Assembly: GCA_033961575.1 (NCBI GenBank)
Contig: CM066735.1
Location: 91,457,449 to 91,521,448, forward strand
Direction of reading: 5' to 3'
Origin: Aselliscus stoliczkanus
Taxonomy: Eukaryota; Chordata; Mammalia; Chiroptera; Hipposideridae
Length of the DNA stretch: 64,000 nt
Positions within the stretch are counted from its first letter, which is position 1, and every line of letters begins with the position of its first letter. The notes under the pieces are model-generated. The model had not been told where the DNA came from. It ran no database searches and saw only the letters and a list, made by a program, of their open reading frames with translations. A program made the translations under genes and the position numbers. Shown here piece after piece: positions 23,400 through 35,225 of this stretch.

Positions 23400-23900
23400 A
23401 ACTGGTCAGAGTGGGAGAAGGTATTTGCAAAATCTAGAACAAAGGTTTAATATCTAACATATTTAATTTCAATAGATAAATGGGCAAGTGATATGATTAG
23501 GCAACATACAGAACAGGACACACAAAAATCTAACAAGCGTATGGCAAGAGGCTAACAGGTGGTATAATCTACGAAATGCAAATCAAATTACAAGATATCT
23601 ACAGATACCACTTTACACCTACAGATTGGCAAAAATTAGAAAATCAGAACATGCCAAGTGGATGGAGAGATATCAGAAATCTCATGGCTGGCTACTGCTG
23701 GGCATGGAGATGGGTCCAACAATTCTGGAGAGCTATCTGGCACAGCTTAAGTCAAATTAAATTTAAGCAAACCCTCTGATCCCTAATTTGGCTAAATTCT
23801 TACAGAGATCTGTAAAAAAATAGATACTAGAATGCTCGCTGTTGCTCTGCCAATGGTGATTTAGAGCTGGAAGCAACCTGGGCTACTGCAGATAGAATGG
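23400..23900 (+). mobile_element. Old LINE-1 3' fragment, sense
   Basis: Sense old-L1 sequence: 'aatagataaatgggcaagtg', 'aaatgcaaatcaaattacaa', 'acagataccactttacacct' and 'tggagagctatctggcacag'. It lies head-to-head against the antisense L1 at 22845-23395, giving an inverted-repeat-like arrangement of two unrelated L1 pieces. Confidence 0.8.
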
Positions 23901-23973
23901 TTATACCAACAGAATAGCACAAAGCAGCAGCTCAAAGCCATGAATTAGACCTTTGCATAGAAACGGGGAGAGC

Positions 23974-24395
23974 TGGGCTGGCCGAGTGTTGCATTGGTTA
24001 AGAGTTGGCTCTGAGCAGCAGGGCTCCTGTGTGGATCGCACGTGAGGGCCCAGTGATGCTGCGCCCTCTACAGCTCGACCTGGAGCTGGGCTGTCATGAG
24101 TCGCCGGCGATGGTGTAGGCTGCCAAGAGCTATCGTGAGTGACCAGTTGCTGGTGTGAGCTGCCGTCGATGGTGTAGGCTGCCATGAGCTATCTATCGTG
24201 AGTGACCAGTTGCTGGTGTGAGCTGCCTTCCATTGGCCGGCAAGGGACTGCCTCACCCAGGAAGAGCGCAATGATCACAATACCAACATGGGCCAGAGAA
24301 GTGACATCTTCCATAACTAGATTGAAGAACAAAAGGAAAGCAACTTGTCTGTTCCCCTTCCCCGATTCCTCAATAAAATGTTAAAAAAACAAAAA
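23974..24395 (+). repeat. tRNA-derived SINE, long form, with internal tandem duplication
   Basis: Long-form SINE: head 'gctggccgagtgttgcattg', body with repeated 'ggtgtaggctgcca.gagcta' units, 'gaagagcgcaatgatcacaa', 'aactagattgaagaacaaaa', 'cttgtctgttccccttcccc' and 'ctcaataaaatgtt' before the A-tail. A central unit of about 60 bp is duplicated in tandem (24105-24230). The flanking duplication is imperfect (gaaacggggag / gaaatggggag). Confidence 0.93.
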
Positions 24396-24796
24396 GGAAA
24401 TGGGGAGCTTAAAACATCGTGCTTAGGAAAGTAGGAAACAAAATGAGATAAAATCATTTATGTATGTTAAAAATATAAACAGACTAAATACATTGGCAAG
24501 AACACATACAAATACTATATTGAAACATTAGAATGAGTGCTTTGGGGGTTAATAGGAGTAGAAAATGAGCATAAAATGAAATAAATATGCTAGAATAGTA
24601 AAGAGGGGAAAAAGGAACCTGGTTTACACGAAGTGCCAACTTTTCTTTCTTCTTTTGGTGGAGAGAGCACTAACAAACACATTAGCTACTGTACCCTTCA
24701 CCTTGGGAGAGACCACCCCCAACTGCCCCCCATAGACACATAGCTCTACCACTATTTTTACATACTCCAACTGTACTTATTACAGACCTTTTTTAA
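24396..24796. other. Intron segment, no gene
   Basis: AT-rich spacer between the long SINE and the piggyBac-type MITE; 24410-24620 resembles degraded L1 3' UTR (aaaatgagataaaatcattt) but is not called. Confidence 0.4.
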
Positions 24797-25014
24797 CCCT
24801 CCATTGGGCGCAACTGATCTCACAGACTTATTGCACACGAAGATGCCGCTATGAAATACATCTTTACTGTACTAAGTCACAAACAAGACCGGTGATAGGT
24901 TACAGTAGAGGGGGAAGATACGGAAGCAATGAGTCACAATTCTTAAGTTAACTGTTAGATATCCGAAAATTTGTGTGCAATGAATCTGTGAGACCAGTTG
25001 TGCCCGATGGAGGG
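24797..25014. mobile_element. piggyBac-type MITE (TTAA target, 42-bp inverted repeats)
   Basis: A 218-bp element flanked on both sides by TTAA (24793-24796 and 25015-25018). The left end begins CCCTCCATTGGGCGCAACTG and the reverse complement of the right end begins CCCTCCATCGGGCACAACTG. The inverted repeats extend over about 42 bp with 5 mismatches by hand count, ending at 'ttgcacac'. TTAA duplication and terminal CCC are hallmarks of the piggyBac superfamily. No transposase coding is visible, so it is non-autonomous. The inverted repeats do not look like the ancient primate MER75/MER85 elements as I remember them. Confidence 0.88.
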
Positions 25015-25018
25015 TTAA

Positions 25019-26816
25019 AGGAGCCTAATCATTAAAAAATTGTAAATGGTGAAAGAACTACCAAAAAGACATTTTGAATTGGTACAACCAGAATGCAGGA
25101 TGAAGATGGCAGTATCGGTAACTTGGGTAAAAACTATGATACCATTAAAGAGTCAAAGGAATGCATGGAAAAGCATTTGGGTGAAAAAAACATTTGTTTT
25201 TAGCCATGTTTTATTTTTAAGTTCCAGTATATGGTTGAAAACACTGACACCAGCAGGCAGTTAAGGATGGCTGGAATTAGATTTGAGAGTCACTGGGATT
25301 GTCCACTGTTCCACCTGCCACATAGTTATTATAGATAGATGACCGTGGCATGGGCAGTGCTAATGATATGGATGCAATGGGGAAAGTGGGAAGGTGCTGG
25401 TTTAAAACAAAATAAACCAGGAGGAAGCAGAGAGGGAAATGACTGTGGAAAGTGAGAGTGGTGAAGGTAGGGAGTAAATTACTATAGCTCTCATTTACTG
25501 AAAATTGACTATGTGTAATACAAACTAAATACATCATTTTGCGTTCAAATACCATCATATTCTACTCCAATAGCAGTAGGCACTAAAGATTTAAGACAAA
25601 TCTCTTCAAGCAAGCATAGAGCTGAGAAAATCTACAGTGTTATTATGTGAATGGTGCTCCACAGAATTGTGCAATTCAGTGGCTTTGATTTTTTATTAAT
25701 AAGAAAATATTGTACACAGTTTAGAATGTCAATTGATAAACATTTAACATCTATTATGTACTCTATAATATGTTAGGAATTGCATATCCTGTGGTTAACA
25801 AGACTGGCATTAACCTCATAATTAGACAGACTAAGCCAAGATATTCTGGTAACCTAGCAGTCTCTCCTCTGTCCTCTCTCCACCCCTAACAAAACCTAGC
25901 CTGGGGTGACACATGGCTTCCCAAAGAAAGCTAATCCTAATCTTAGATGAAGGAAGTTCCTCAAACTATGCTCTGCCAGAAAGAGTACTAAAATATTTAC
26001 ATATTATCATATGACATATATGATATCTATATAATATATAGTATATATACTATGGTGTATTACAATAGTAAATAATATTATATGTAGTAGTACTATATAT
26101 ATTTTTATAAATATTTTTATATATAGTAATTACTATATTAGACTATTACATGGTATACTTTATGCTAGTTATACCATAACTAGACTATTATAGGGTTTTT
26201 ATTTAAATAAAATGAACCACTGCTCTCCTCAGAAGTCACAGATGTCAAATAAGGAAAAATTGAGCATTTCAGCATCTATTCCAGAAGAGTCCAACTATAT
26301 TGTAAATAAATGTCTATTCCACTTAGTGCACTACAATAAGCAATCTTCATTCCCTCAAGAAGTATAAAATCTTATGACTTCAAAGATCAAAATTATTGAA
26401 AAATCTAAAAATACACTTGTAACTTATAATAAATGAGATTTCATTTCCTCAAGCCCTGAATTCAATTTACATAACAAAAGGAGGGCTATAACATCTTTTG
26501 TCTCACTTAAGATGAGACAGTTTAATGACATTTAAAGCATATGCAAGATACTGAAATGAACAGGTTTATTTTAAAACCACCCCCAAACCAAAAACACCCC
26601 TCAATGGGCCATGAAATAGTTCAAATTTACCTTCTTGCCTGATCCTAAGATAAAGCTTATGAAATCTGAGATTCACCAGCCATTACAGTCTAACTAAAAG
26701 TTATACCATATTTACTTTTACCTCGTTACAATAAATGTTCTAAGGTAAATGAATTTTCTGATCCAGTGTAATCACTAGAATAATCAAAGTACTAAATTGT
26801 GTACTTCAAGTCTTTT
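25019..26816. other. Intron segment with an extremely AT-rich tract; no gene
   Basis: Intron without exon signals. 25985-26170 is almost entirely A/T with many tata/atat palindromes. A weak MIR-like antisense trace occurs near 25490-25580. Remaining sequence is unassigned. Confidence 0.5.
25985..26170. repeat. AT-rich low-complexity tract
   Basis: About 185 bp built of short TA, ATAT and TATATA strings with several self-complementary stretches, for example 'tatatagtatatatactat'. A simple tract of this type may be length-variable and prone to cruciform formation; that is inference. Confidence 0.8.
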
Positions 26817-26927
26817 TTTTTTTTTTTTTTTTGAGGGCAGTGTCACTGGCCCTCATATGTGGGACCCGAACCGGGGTAGCTGGCTTCCCAAGCCAGCGCT
26901 TAACCACCGCAACACTCGGCCAGTGCC
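26817..26927 (-). repeat. tRNA-derived SINE, short form, antisense
   Basis: Standard short SINE in reverse after a long T run. A 13-bp duplication, cttcaagtctttt, flanks it (26804-26816; 26928-26940). Confidence 0.95.
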
Positions 26928-26940
26928 CTTCAAGTCTTTT

Positions 26941-27379
26941 ATAAAAAGACCTTTTTTTGCCCTCCAACAGCAGTTACCCCCCTCACTATCCACCCAGAAT
27001 GCCTTCACCCCCTCCTACCAGAACTCCAAACCACTACCACCCAAACACTTCCACAAAACAAGAAGATCTAGGACAATGATATAAAACTGGGACTCTCAGC
27101 TGTATGTGGCTCTTTCACTCACCACGCCATAGGATTTTAAAGTTGTGTCAGAATAGTACAGCACAATACTGTGAATACTGTGTTCAGAGGTAGCAGTCAT
27201 GTGGCTTTTCTGGGTAATGGTGACTACAAATGTGGCTCCAGAAGCCCAGAATTGAATGGCATTGGTTTTTAAAATGGCAACTTTTAAAAATGAAAAAAAG
27301 TGTGAGATGAATATGACATTTACATTTTCTCCCTATTTGACTCAAAATATTTCATTTGCAAATTCAACAGAAATTTGTG
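26941..27379. other. Intron segment, no gene
   Basis: No exon. The piece 27080-27260 (ctctttcactcaccacgcca ... gtggctccagaagcccagaa) may be a diverged old transposon but I cannot name it. Confidence 0.4.
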
Positions 27380-27690
27380 TAAAGTAGAAATGTAATCTGC
27401 AACAATGTAATGTAGCCATTTAAATCCTACTACAATCAACACATATAACATATTCTTCTGATGTGGACTGATCTGTAATCATATTAGAATTAGTATGTGT
27501 TTGGAGATGGAGGGAGGGTGAAACAGGTCAGGGGCTCAACTGTATATGGTTATGCATGTAAATTAGACTTTTGGTGGTGAACATGACGTAGTACATACAG
27601 ATGTCAATTTATAATGTTGCATGCTTGAAACTTATATAATGTTATAAACCAACGTTACCTCAATAAAAAATATTAATGAATTAAAAAAAG
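27380..27690 (+). mobile_element. L1-type 3' UTR fragment
   Basis: The ending 'gaaacttatataatgttata aaccaacgttacctcaataa' plus A-rich tail is a typical LINE-1 3' terminus in sense orientation. It resembles, but is diverged from, the 3' ends at 45235-45455 and 63265-63460. Confidence 0.7.
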
Positions 27691-28084
27691 AAATTAACGT
27701 GTACCCAAAGCACACCTAATCCTAAGTCAATAGAGGGGTAAAAACAAAAATAAATCAATAATCTAAAACAATATTCTAATTGCAAAGTGCAGTTGATAGA
27801 GTCAAAAGTAGCACTAGTTTCCAAATGTCAAGATAAATTTTAAATAAAATCTCTTATTCACTTATAGCAGATAAAACGTAAAACACAAGCGATTTAAGAT
27901 GAGCTAAATGTGCCCTCCACTCATTATGGCAAGATCCAGTCTCTTTATATCTCTTTCCAATCTTTCAAATGGTTCAACTACATTTCCAAAAATAAACATT
28001 ATCATTAAAAACATATAAAAGTCGGAATAGTGTAAAGTGCTGTTTTCCTAATGACTCATTTTTATTTATAAAAAAATGTCATGG

Positions 28085-30345
28085 GCCTTTTAAGGCGCTT
28101 CAGCTACTGTCCAAGATGGAATAACTGGGACCAAATTTACCCTACTACCTTAAACAACTGAAAGAAAAAAAAACAACAAAATATGTGAACAATAGTTTCC
28201 AGACACTGGGCATCAGGCAAGCCCCGGGCAGTGATTCCTGAGGAAGAAAAAATAAACACAGGGAGACCCACATTACCCCTTCTGGTGCAGGGCGAGAGAA
28301 CCCAAGTGGCTAGAACCCACAAGTCCCAGAACGGAGAGCGCTGCATGGGGAGAGCGCGCCAAAGGTCTGCAGGGTCCCCCTCAAGCACCTGGCTGAGTAC
28401 TGATCAGCACGCGCATGAGAGGACACAACACTGCCCAATGCCTCGGAGCGAACACTCAGAAGGAACAGAGGGAATAAGCCCCTGGGCTACCCAAGGGTTA
28501 AGAAAGGTTTGTGTTCCCACTAGTTAGAGGAGAAATCTTACAATTCCCAGGACAATGTATAAAGTACTTTAAATGGTACTGTCTCAGCAGAGGGGAAACT
28601 TAGTAAATGTTCTGATCATTCTTAACAAACCTTAAAAGCAGGTCTTGAAAAGATCGGACTATTTCCAGGTAACTTTAACTGCATCTCAACTTAACTGCAG
28701 AGCTCAAGTATATTTATGAATACAAAAATGTCCAGCACCTAAAACGGAAAGATTCACATTGTCTGGTATTCATGAAAAAATTTGGAGATATATGGAAAAG
28801 TTTGAAAATGTGAGGAGAAAATCTAATAAACAGAAAATATACCCAGAAGTGACAGACATAATAAAATTAATGGACAAAGACTTTAAACTATTGTTACAAC
28901 TATTCTGTAAGTTCAAAATGATAGACAAATGCTTGAGTATATTAGATGGAGTCATGGAGATTAAAATATACAACATCTAAGATTTTTAAAAATACACTGG
29001 ATGAAATTAACAGCATGTTAGACACTGCAGAAGATGAAAAAAACTTGAAAACCCTGCAACAGAAATTATTCAAAATGAAACAGACCAAAAAGAAAAGAAG
29101 CCTTTGAACAGAGACAGCATCAGTGAACTGTGGAACAACATCAAACAGCCTAATATACAAAGGGAGAAGGGGCAGAAAAAAATATTTGAAGAAATTAATG
29201 GCCAGGAAATTTTTCAAATCTAATGAAAAGTATAAACTTATTCGATGCAAAAGGCTCAACAATCCCCAACTACAAAAAACATGAAGAAAAAACTACACCA
29301 AGGCAGACCATAATCAAACTGCAGAAAACCAGTGATAAAGATTAAATCTTAAAAGCAGCAAAAATGAAAAAAGACATTTGGGACAAAGATAAAGATGATA
29401 GCAGGCTTCATAAAGAATGCCAAGCCAGAAGACAGCTGAGCAACATCCATAAGTACTAAAAGAGAAAAAGTCACTCTAGTATTCTATACCTGGCAAAAAT
29501 GTTTCAAAAACAAAGGCAAAGTAAAGATTTTTTAGACATACAAAAGTTGAAAGAATTCATCACCAGCAGACCTGACTGTAAGAAATGTTAAAGGCGGTCC
29601 CTCAGGTGCAAGGAAATGATAACAGGTGTATATCTAGAAAACCACAAAGATATAAAGAACACCAGAAATGGTAATAAATTTGTAGACAGTATCAACTTTT
29701 ATTTCTTATATCTCTTTATTGTGAGGTTTCTAACGTAGAAGTAAAATTTATGACAATGACAGCACATCAACTGGGAGGAAGAAATGTTGCAAGATCCTAT
29801 AAGGAAGGGCTATAATATCACTTAAAGGTAGACTGTGTCATGATAAAGATGCATTCTATAAACTCTAAATTAGGAACCACTAAAAAACAAAAATAACTAG
29901 TAATCCAACAAAAGTACATATGATCATTTTTTTAAAAAGCCCAAAATAAAGCATGAAAAAAGGAAACAAGGAATAAAGAACAGATGGGACAAATTATAAG
30001 ATTTAAACCCAGTCACATGAACAATACATTAAATGTACACGGTCTAATAAGCATTCCAATTCAAACGCCGACTGTCAGAGTGGAAAAGATGCAAATCCCA
30101 ACTATAAACTGCTTAAAAGAAACCCATAATAAATACAGGCATACCTTGTTTTACTGTGCTTTGCTTTATTGCACTTCACAGATGTTGCATTTTTTATAAA
30201 CTGAGGGCAATCCCCCCTACTCCAGCCCGCCCCCCCCCCCACAACATACACACACCAGCAAAAAGATTGCAACTCATTTTATTGCTTGTGGTGGTCTGGA
30301 ACCAAACCCACAATATCTCTGAGGTATGCCTGTATTTAAAAAGTC
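28085..30345 (+). mobile_element. L1/HAL1-lineage LINE remnant, interrupted by Tigger1
   Basis: A long decayed sense LINE. The 5' region has 'ctactgtccaagatggaata' and 'gcaagccccgggcagtgatt'; an ORF1-like frame at 28759-28980 reads QKIYPEVTDIIKLMDKDFK; later pieces include 'accataatcaaactgcagaa', 'ttctatacctggcaaaaatg', 'aagaattcatcaccagcaga' and 'aactgcttaaaagaaaccca'. This order matches HAL1 or an old L1M element. A Tigger1 derivative inserted at 30136-30332. Confidence 0.8.
30136..30332. mobile_element. Tigger1-derived MITE (197 bp)
   Basis: Complete deletion derivative with both inverted termini (caggcataccttgtttta and ctgaggtatgcctg) and TA target duplications at 30134-30135 and 30333-30334. 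Internal sequence 'gtggtctggaaccaaaccca caatatctct' is the Tigger1 end. A poly(C) run sits at about 30227-30240. Confidence 0.92.
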
Positions 30346-30984
30346 ATGTGCCAACTACAACTTATTAGACACTTATTCATCAACATGAAATACTTCTCCT
30401 GCAGGAACTTAAAAGTATCAACTTGAAGTATAAAGCAACATAGATTAATGGACTGAAGGGAAATTTTCAAAAGAATGACAAAGATTTATAATTCTCAATT
30501 CTCCATATTACCAGAATCTGTCTTCTATTGAAAGTATATACCATATATTAATTAATTCGCTGTGTGTCAAAAGATTGAGGTTGGTAAAAATGCTACTTAT
30601 CAAACAAACCATTCTCAACTCAGACCAGATGCAGGTTATTTCCCTAATTAAAAAGCAAAACAAAAACGAAAATCAAAACCAACCAACCAACCAAACAACT
30701 GCTATGTCCAATGCTTTATAAAATACAACAAGACAATTGTGATTTTTAACATATCACAAATCCTTTGAATTTTAAGTTGGGATCAGCCGATGGCATAAAA
30801 TAAAAATAAATGGCAAGTTGGACTTGGATAAAGTGGACACCATTCCCAAAATTTAGTTTCTCTTCTTTTCCGAAGAAAGCAAATGTACCACTAAATATTT
30901 CAGTTAACACATTACTGATATCCCAGGACGCTTAGGTAGGCTTGGAACCCACTCTGGCTCAGCTCCCTAAATCTAAACAGAGCA
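30346..30984. other. Intron segment, no gene
   Basis: Possible continuation of the LINE to about 30500, then unassigned AT-rich intron with a short (CCAA)n run near 30680. Confidence 0.4.
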
Positions 30985-31115
30985 CTTGGATGGAGTCCAT
31001 GTTTTTAGTCCTGGCTCCCAGACTTTCCAGCTGTGTGACCAGAGGCAAGTTACTGAATTCTTTATGTTTCAACTTCCTCATCTGTAAAATGGGAGGGAAA
31101 GGAAAAGGATAGCTT
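30985..31115 (+). repeat. MIR SINE remnant, sense
   Basis: MIR core and 3' words 'cagctgtgtgaccagaggca agttactgaa' and 'tcctcatctgtaaaatggga' in sense orientation. Confidence 0.85.
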
Positions 31116-31144
31116 TTTTTAAAGAACGCTGTTTATAGTAATAA

Positions 31145-31385
31145 TAGCTATTGTGTATTGAGTGCTTATTAAGAGCAGGGCACTGTTCCAAGTGCTTTAC
31201 ATACAATATAGTTTTAAATCCTAAAAACCTATGAGGTAAGCATTCTTAGCCCCCCACTTTACAGATAACGAAACTGAAGTACAGAGATTTACGTTACTCC
31301 TAAATTTACATACCTATTAGGTGGGGAGCTAGGATTTTAAGTCAGTCTGATTGCCAAACCTGTCATCTTAAGCAATATACTAAAC
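31145..31385 (-). repeat. MIR SINE remnant, antisense
   Basis: Antisense MIR nearly full length: 'tgtgtattgagtgcttatta', 'gggcactgttccaagtgctt', 'cccactttacagataacgaa' and 'ggtggggagctaggatttta'. It forms an inverted pair with the sense MIR immediately to its left. Confidence 0.9.
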
Positions 31386-31419
31386 AACTCCTTTATAGAT
31401 GTTTTTTTTCCCCTCAAAA

Positions 31420-31550
31420 TTCCCCATTCTAGACTGTGAACTACTTAATGATAAAAGCTTCATCTTCTCCATTTTGATTATCCAAGCACCTCGTACAAAG
31501 ACAGCACAAGGCAGATCAAAGGAAGTTTGCTGAAGGAATCAATTCTGGGT
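31420..31550 (+). repeat. L2 LINE 3' end
   Basis: Degraded L2 3' terminus (ctagactgtgaactacttaa ... ttatccaagcacctcgtaca ... gctgaaggaatcaa). Confidence 0.65.
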
Positions 31551-31564
31551 GTGATCCTGTTTGT

Positions 31565-31880
31565 CAGTTGTCACTTACTCGTCCTACATGGGTAGGAATC
31601 AGGAAACTGGTGTTCTATCCTCAACCATATCAGTCCTCGGCTGTGCCATTTTTTATTTTTATTATTTATTTATTTTTTTTGAGGACGGTGTCACTGGCCC
31701 TCACATGTGGGACCTGAACCGGGGCCGCTGGCTTCCCAAGCCAGCGCTTAACCACCGCGCCATTCAGCCAGCCCGGCTGTGCCATTTTTTAAAGTCACAT
31801 CACTTCTCTAGAGCTGAGTGTTCTCATTTGTAAAATGAGGTATTGAACTAGATCTAAGTTATCTGTCAGTTCTAACATTT
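31565..31880 (+). repeat. MIR remnant split by a short SINE
   Basis: MIR pieces on both sides of the SINE at 31656-31773; the right part 'gttctcatttgtaaaatgag' is the recognisable 3' end of MIR. Confidence 0.6.
31656..31773 (-). repeat. tRNA-derived SINE, short form, antisense
   Basis: Standard short SINE in reverse. A perfect 18-bp duplication (cggctgtgccatttttta; 31638-31655 and 31774-31791) shows a recent insertion into an old MIR. Confidence 0.96.
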
Positions 31881-31994
31881 CCAAGAAAAGCCAATATCAC
31901 CCTTTTGGAGAATGAACAAAAGAGTTGCCTCTGACTAGTAGTAGAAGGGAAGCACCTTGCAGTTTTCAGTGTAACATTTAGAGCCCTTTTATTT

Positions 31995-32145
31995 CTTATT
32001 TAAAATCCCTCGCTCCCCAGACTGAGAGCTCCAAGAGGGCCTGGATTTAGTCTTTCTTGTTTACATGTGCGCCCCCCCAAGTACAGTACCTGACATGTGA
32101 AAGATAGCCAATGTGTAATGAGTGACTACATTATGATGAAAAATT
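31995..32145 (+). repeat. L2 LINE 3' end
   Basis: Words 'ctgagagctccaagagggcc tgga', 'acagtacctgacatgtgaaa' and 'aatgtgtaatgagtg' match the 3' terminus of L2 in sense orientation. Confidence 0.75.
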
Positions 32146-32311
32146 GTGAGCAATAAGTGAAATGAAAAAATATATAATTCCATGAATGGATTGCTAATTT
32201 TACTAACTGGATTTTAGATATTTCTATTAACTTTAGTTACAAAAACTGCTTTAAAGACATCCACAAGACTTCAAAATGCTTTAGTTCTTGCTGTTTCAAA
32301 GTATTTTTCTT

Positions 32312-32761
32312 TCTTTTTTTTTTTTTTTAAAGATTTTATTGGGGAATTGGCGGAGGGGAACAGCGTTGGGGAATCGGGGAAGGGGAACAGACAAGTTGCT
32401 GTCTTTTTGTTCTTCAGTCTAGTTGCGGAGGATGTTGCTTCACTGTTGGTATCGTCATTGCGCTCTTCCCGGATGAGGCAGATCGGTCGCTGGCCTCTGG
32501 ATGTCGCTCACCGCGGCTATTGGCAGCTCACACTGGCTGCCAGCCGCTCACACTGGCTGCCGGCCACTCACTGTAGCCTATGGCAGCCCACTGCAGCAGG
32601 AGCTGCAGCCCACACCATCACCGGGGCTCGCACAGCCCAGCTCCAGGTGGAGCTGTTGTTAGCTGTAGAGGGCAGTGTCACTGGCCCTCATGTGGGATCC
32701 GAACCGGGGCTGCTGGCATCCCAAAACCAGCGCTTAACCAATGCGCCACTCGGCCGGCCCC
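32312..32761 (-). repeat. tRNA-derived SINE, long form, antisense
   Basis: Best-preserved long-form copy. Read on the minus strand: tRNA-like head, 'ctacagctaacaacagctcc', central repeated units, 'cggaagagcgcaatgacgat', 'aactagactgaagaacaaaa', then 'ccccaataaaatctttaaaa'. Two adjacent body units (ctcacactggctgcc at about 32528 and 32549) show a 21-bp-period tandem repeat. A perfect 16-bp duplication, tcaaagtatttttctt, flanks it (32296-32311; 32762-32777). The 157-codon frame here is a SINE read-through. Confidence 0.96.
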
Positions 32762-32777
32762 TCAAAGTATTTTTCTT

Positions 32778-33335
32778 ACACCCTAAACAGTTTATGTTCT
32801 CAAAGGCCCATGCAAAATAAAAAGTAATCTTAACATCAGTAATAAAAGCTCAAAACTTTTTTCGGAAATATGTATCTTGTTTTGTGCTACAACCAGATTT
32901 GGAAAAGCAGCAGCTGAAAGGAGATTAGAAATAGCTTAAAACTCAGAGCAAACCTATGCTGAACCCTTACCTCTTTTCCCCAATGCCTGTTAAGTATAAA
33001 GCTATTATATGTTGAAATGAACCTTTCATTTTAAAGATTTTTTTCTGTATATTATATACAGAACACACTGAAATTTAATGCAGCCTCAATTCACCAAGGT
33101 TCCTCGAACAATACATGAATTGATACAGCTATACTCAGCTTTACCCTAAGATTTTCCCTCTAAAAGCCTGAAAAACGGGGGGAATAAAGTTTCTAAAATT
33201 AAATGACTATCTTTTCATTTTGTTTTAATAATTTATGATTATGTCAGATAAACAGAAATCCGGACCAGATGTATACTATATGCAAAATATTCATTACTTC
33301 CTTGGTGCTTACCCCCGGCTTCTGCATTTTGTTTT
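32778..33335. other. Intron segment, no gene
   Basis: AT-rich intron without recognised repeat or exon signals. Confidence 0.45.
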
Positions 33336-33455
33336 AATGCAGACGCCCGAGCCTTTCCCTGGAGACGATGATTCAGTGGGGTGCCCTGGGCATCCATATT
33401 TTTAAAAAACACTACACAGAACTAAGACATCAACCAGAGTTGAGAACCACTGCAC
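33336..33455. repeat. MER5-like hAT MITE remnant
   Basis: The block 'gatgattcagtggggtgccc tgggcatccatatttttaaa' ending in 'gagttgagaaccactg' resembles the terminal half of a MER5-type element. Confidence 0.6.
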
Positions 33456-35225
33456 AAAACATACAACACTTGATGCTCGATTGCCTAAGTGAGTACTTCA
33501 AGGAAGTGATTAACTCAATATGCAAAACGGAAAAAACGTTAAAACTTTGTACAAGTAGTTCAGTATCTTTTTCTATGTTCATTTTCTAAAGTTTCAATAT
33601 TATCAACTGGAGCAGTGATTGCTTACACTGATTTGTAAGCATTCCAAGGGAGGCCACAAGTCTCAAAACAAAATTCAATATAATTTCACTTTAATTTTAA
33701 AAAGAAATTCCTTAACTTAACAAAGGAAGGGAAGGAGATTGTGTGTCACCTTTTCAAAGCTTTGAAGAGATTGGGCAGCAGTCAAAGGCTTTAGGAAACC
33801 CAAAGCCAACTTTACACCTGGCTGCAGTTACCCCTCAAAGCCGAGTTTTTGATATATGTCCTCTTCATACGTTAGAAAGTTAGAAAAGAAACAGGTACAG
33901 TCCCTGGTCCGTTTTTCTGCTTACATATTAGGTTACGACACACTGACTCAACTAAAAAGCTATGGGCATTATATTTAGTGAGCATCCGGATAGTATCATA
34001 TTTAAAGAAATTTTCCGCAAAGTGAATTCTCCCATCTTATAAATATTTTAAGTTAAAACATTTATAAAGTAAAACTATTAAAGAAATTATGCCATCTCTA
34101 AAGGAACAGCAGAATGGGAGGAAAGGAGGTTAGCAGTGAATACAGCAAAGAGGGGGATGAGACACGCTTGCTGCAGAAGTCCCTGAAGTGGACCGGAAGG
34201 ATATTAAGTGAGGAAGTAAAATAATTTGACGTGTGATAGAAAAAACGTCCTAAATGGTGACAAATACTTATCCTCTAAGGGAGCATTTGATAGGGGTTAT
34301 TATCCCCAATTTACATCTGGGAAAATAAAGTTGGGACAGGTTAAGTGGTCTGCCCAAGGTTACAGCACTAGGAAGAAGCAGAGGTAAGATCTGAATTCAC
34401 ATATGTGAGACTCAAAACCAAGCCTTTATTATAGTACAGATAAGTGCATGACTAGAGAACAGTGAAGCCGTGTGGGGTCATGCGTGAGCTGTAGAGGCCG
34501 TGCCAGACATTTCAAAAAACGTCTGCACATGGACAAAGAGTTAACTATTGAGTTATCTACCCAAAGTTAAAGTTTTCTGATATAAAACTTTTGACATCTC
34601 CAGTCAACCTTTCTTCATAGTCATGCCTATAATTTTTATATAGACGGATTCAAGAAATTACCCTCCCTCTAGCTTTGCTAACATTGCCATTGTTTTCCAA
34701 CATCCTTCCGTATGGCATTTGATTTGATACTCTAACTACTGCTGCAGGATGGCTTTCAGAGCTCATTTGACTTTCTAAATCACTGTTTACTTGTATCTTC
34801 TAACCTAACTCTATATTAATATTCTAAAAATGGGGGAAACCATATATTCCCTAAAATAATAAACCAAATTCAATTCATTAATGCAACTGCTACAAAGGTG
34901 TCTAGGAAACAAATCTTCCCCAGTGGAATAGATTATTAAACAGTTTATTTAATACACAACTGTCAAATGGTTCACTTTCAAGGGAGGAGCATACCATACA
35001 CCACACACTTTTTAGGTTAGGAACAAGCAACACAAAACTTGTATTTAAAATATACAAAATAAAAAAAAAAAATCTCCATTTTATACTCTGCTGAGATAAA
35101 GGAGTTACAGAATAAAAGAAAATGATAAGAGACAAACATACATTGAGGAAAAGGGGGAGAAAAAGAAACAGTAAAAAAAGAAAGACAAAAGGAGATGTGG
35201 TGCCATACAGTTAAAATAAATTCTA
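33456..35225. other. Intron segment with a MIR trace; no gene
   Basis: Intron. An antisense MIR remnant at about 34265-34430 includes 'ccaatttacatctgggaaaa' and 'ggttaagtggtctgcccaag'. Minus-strand open frames near 34.9-35.4 kb partly read through the next SINE and are not genes. Confidence 0.55.

Noticed and set aside
22845..23900. Large inverted repeat
   Set aside because: Two L1 pieces of opposite orientation that come from different parts of L1; not complementary to each other.
32347..32820. 157-codon frame
   Set aside because: Lies within the long-form SINE at 32312-32761 on its antisense strand.
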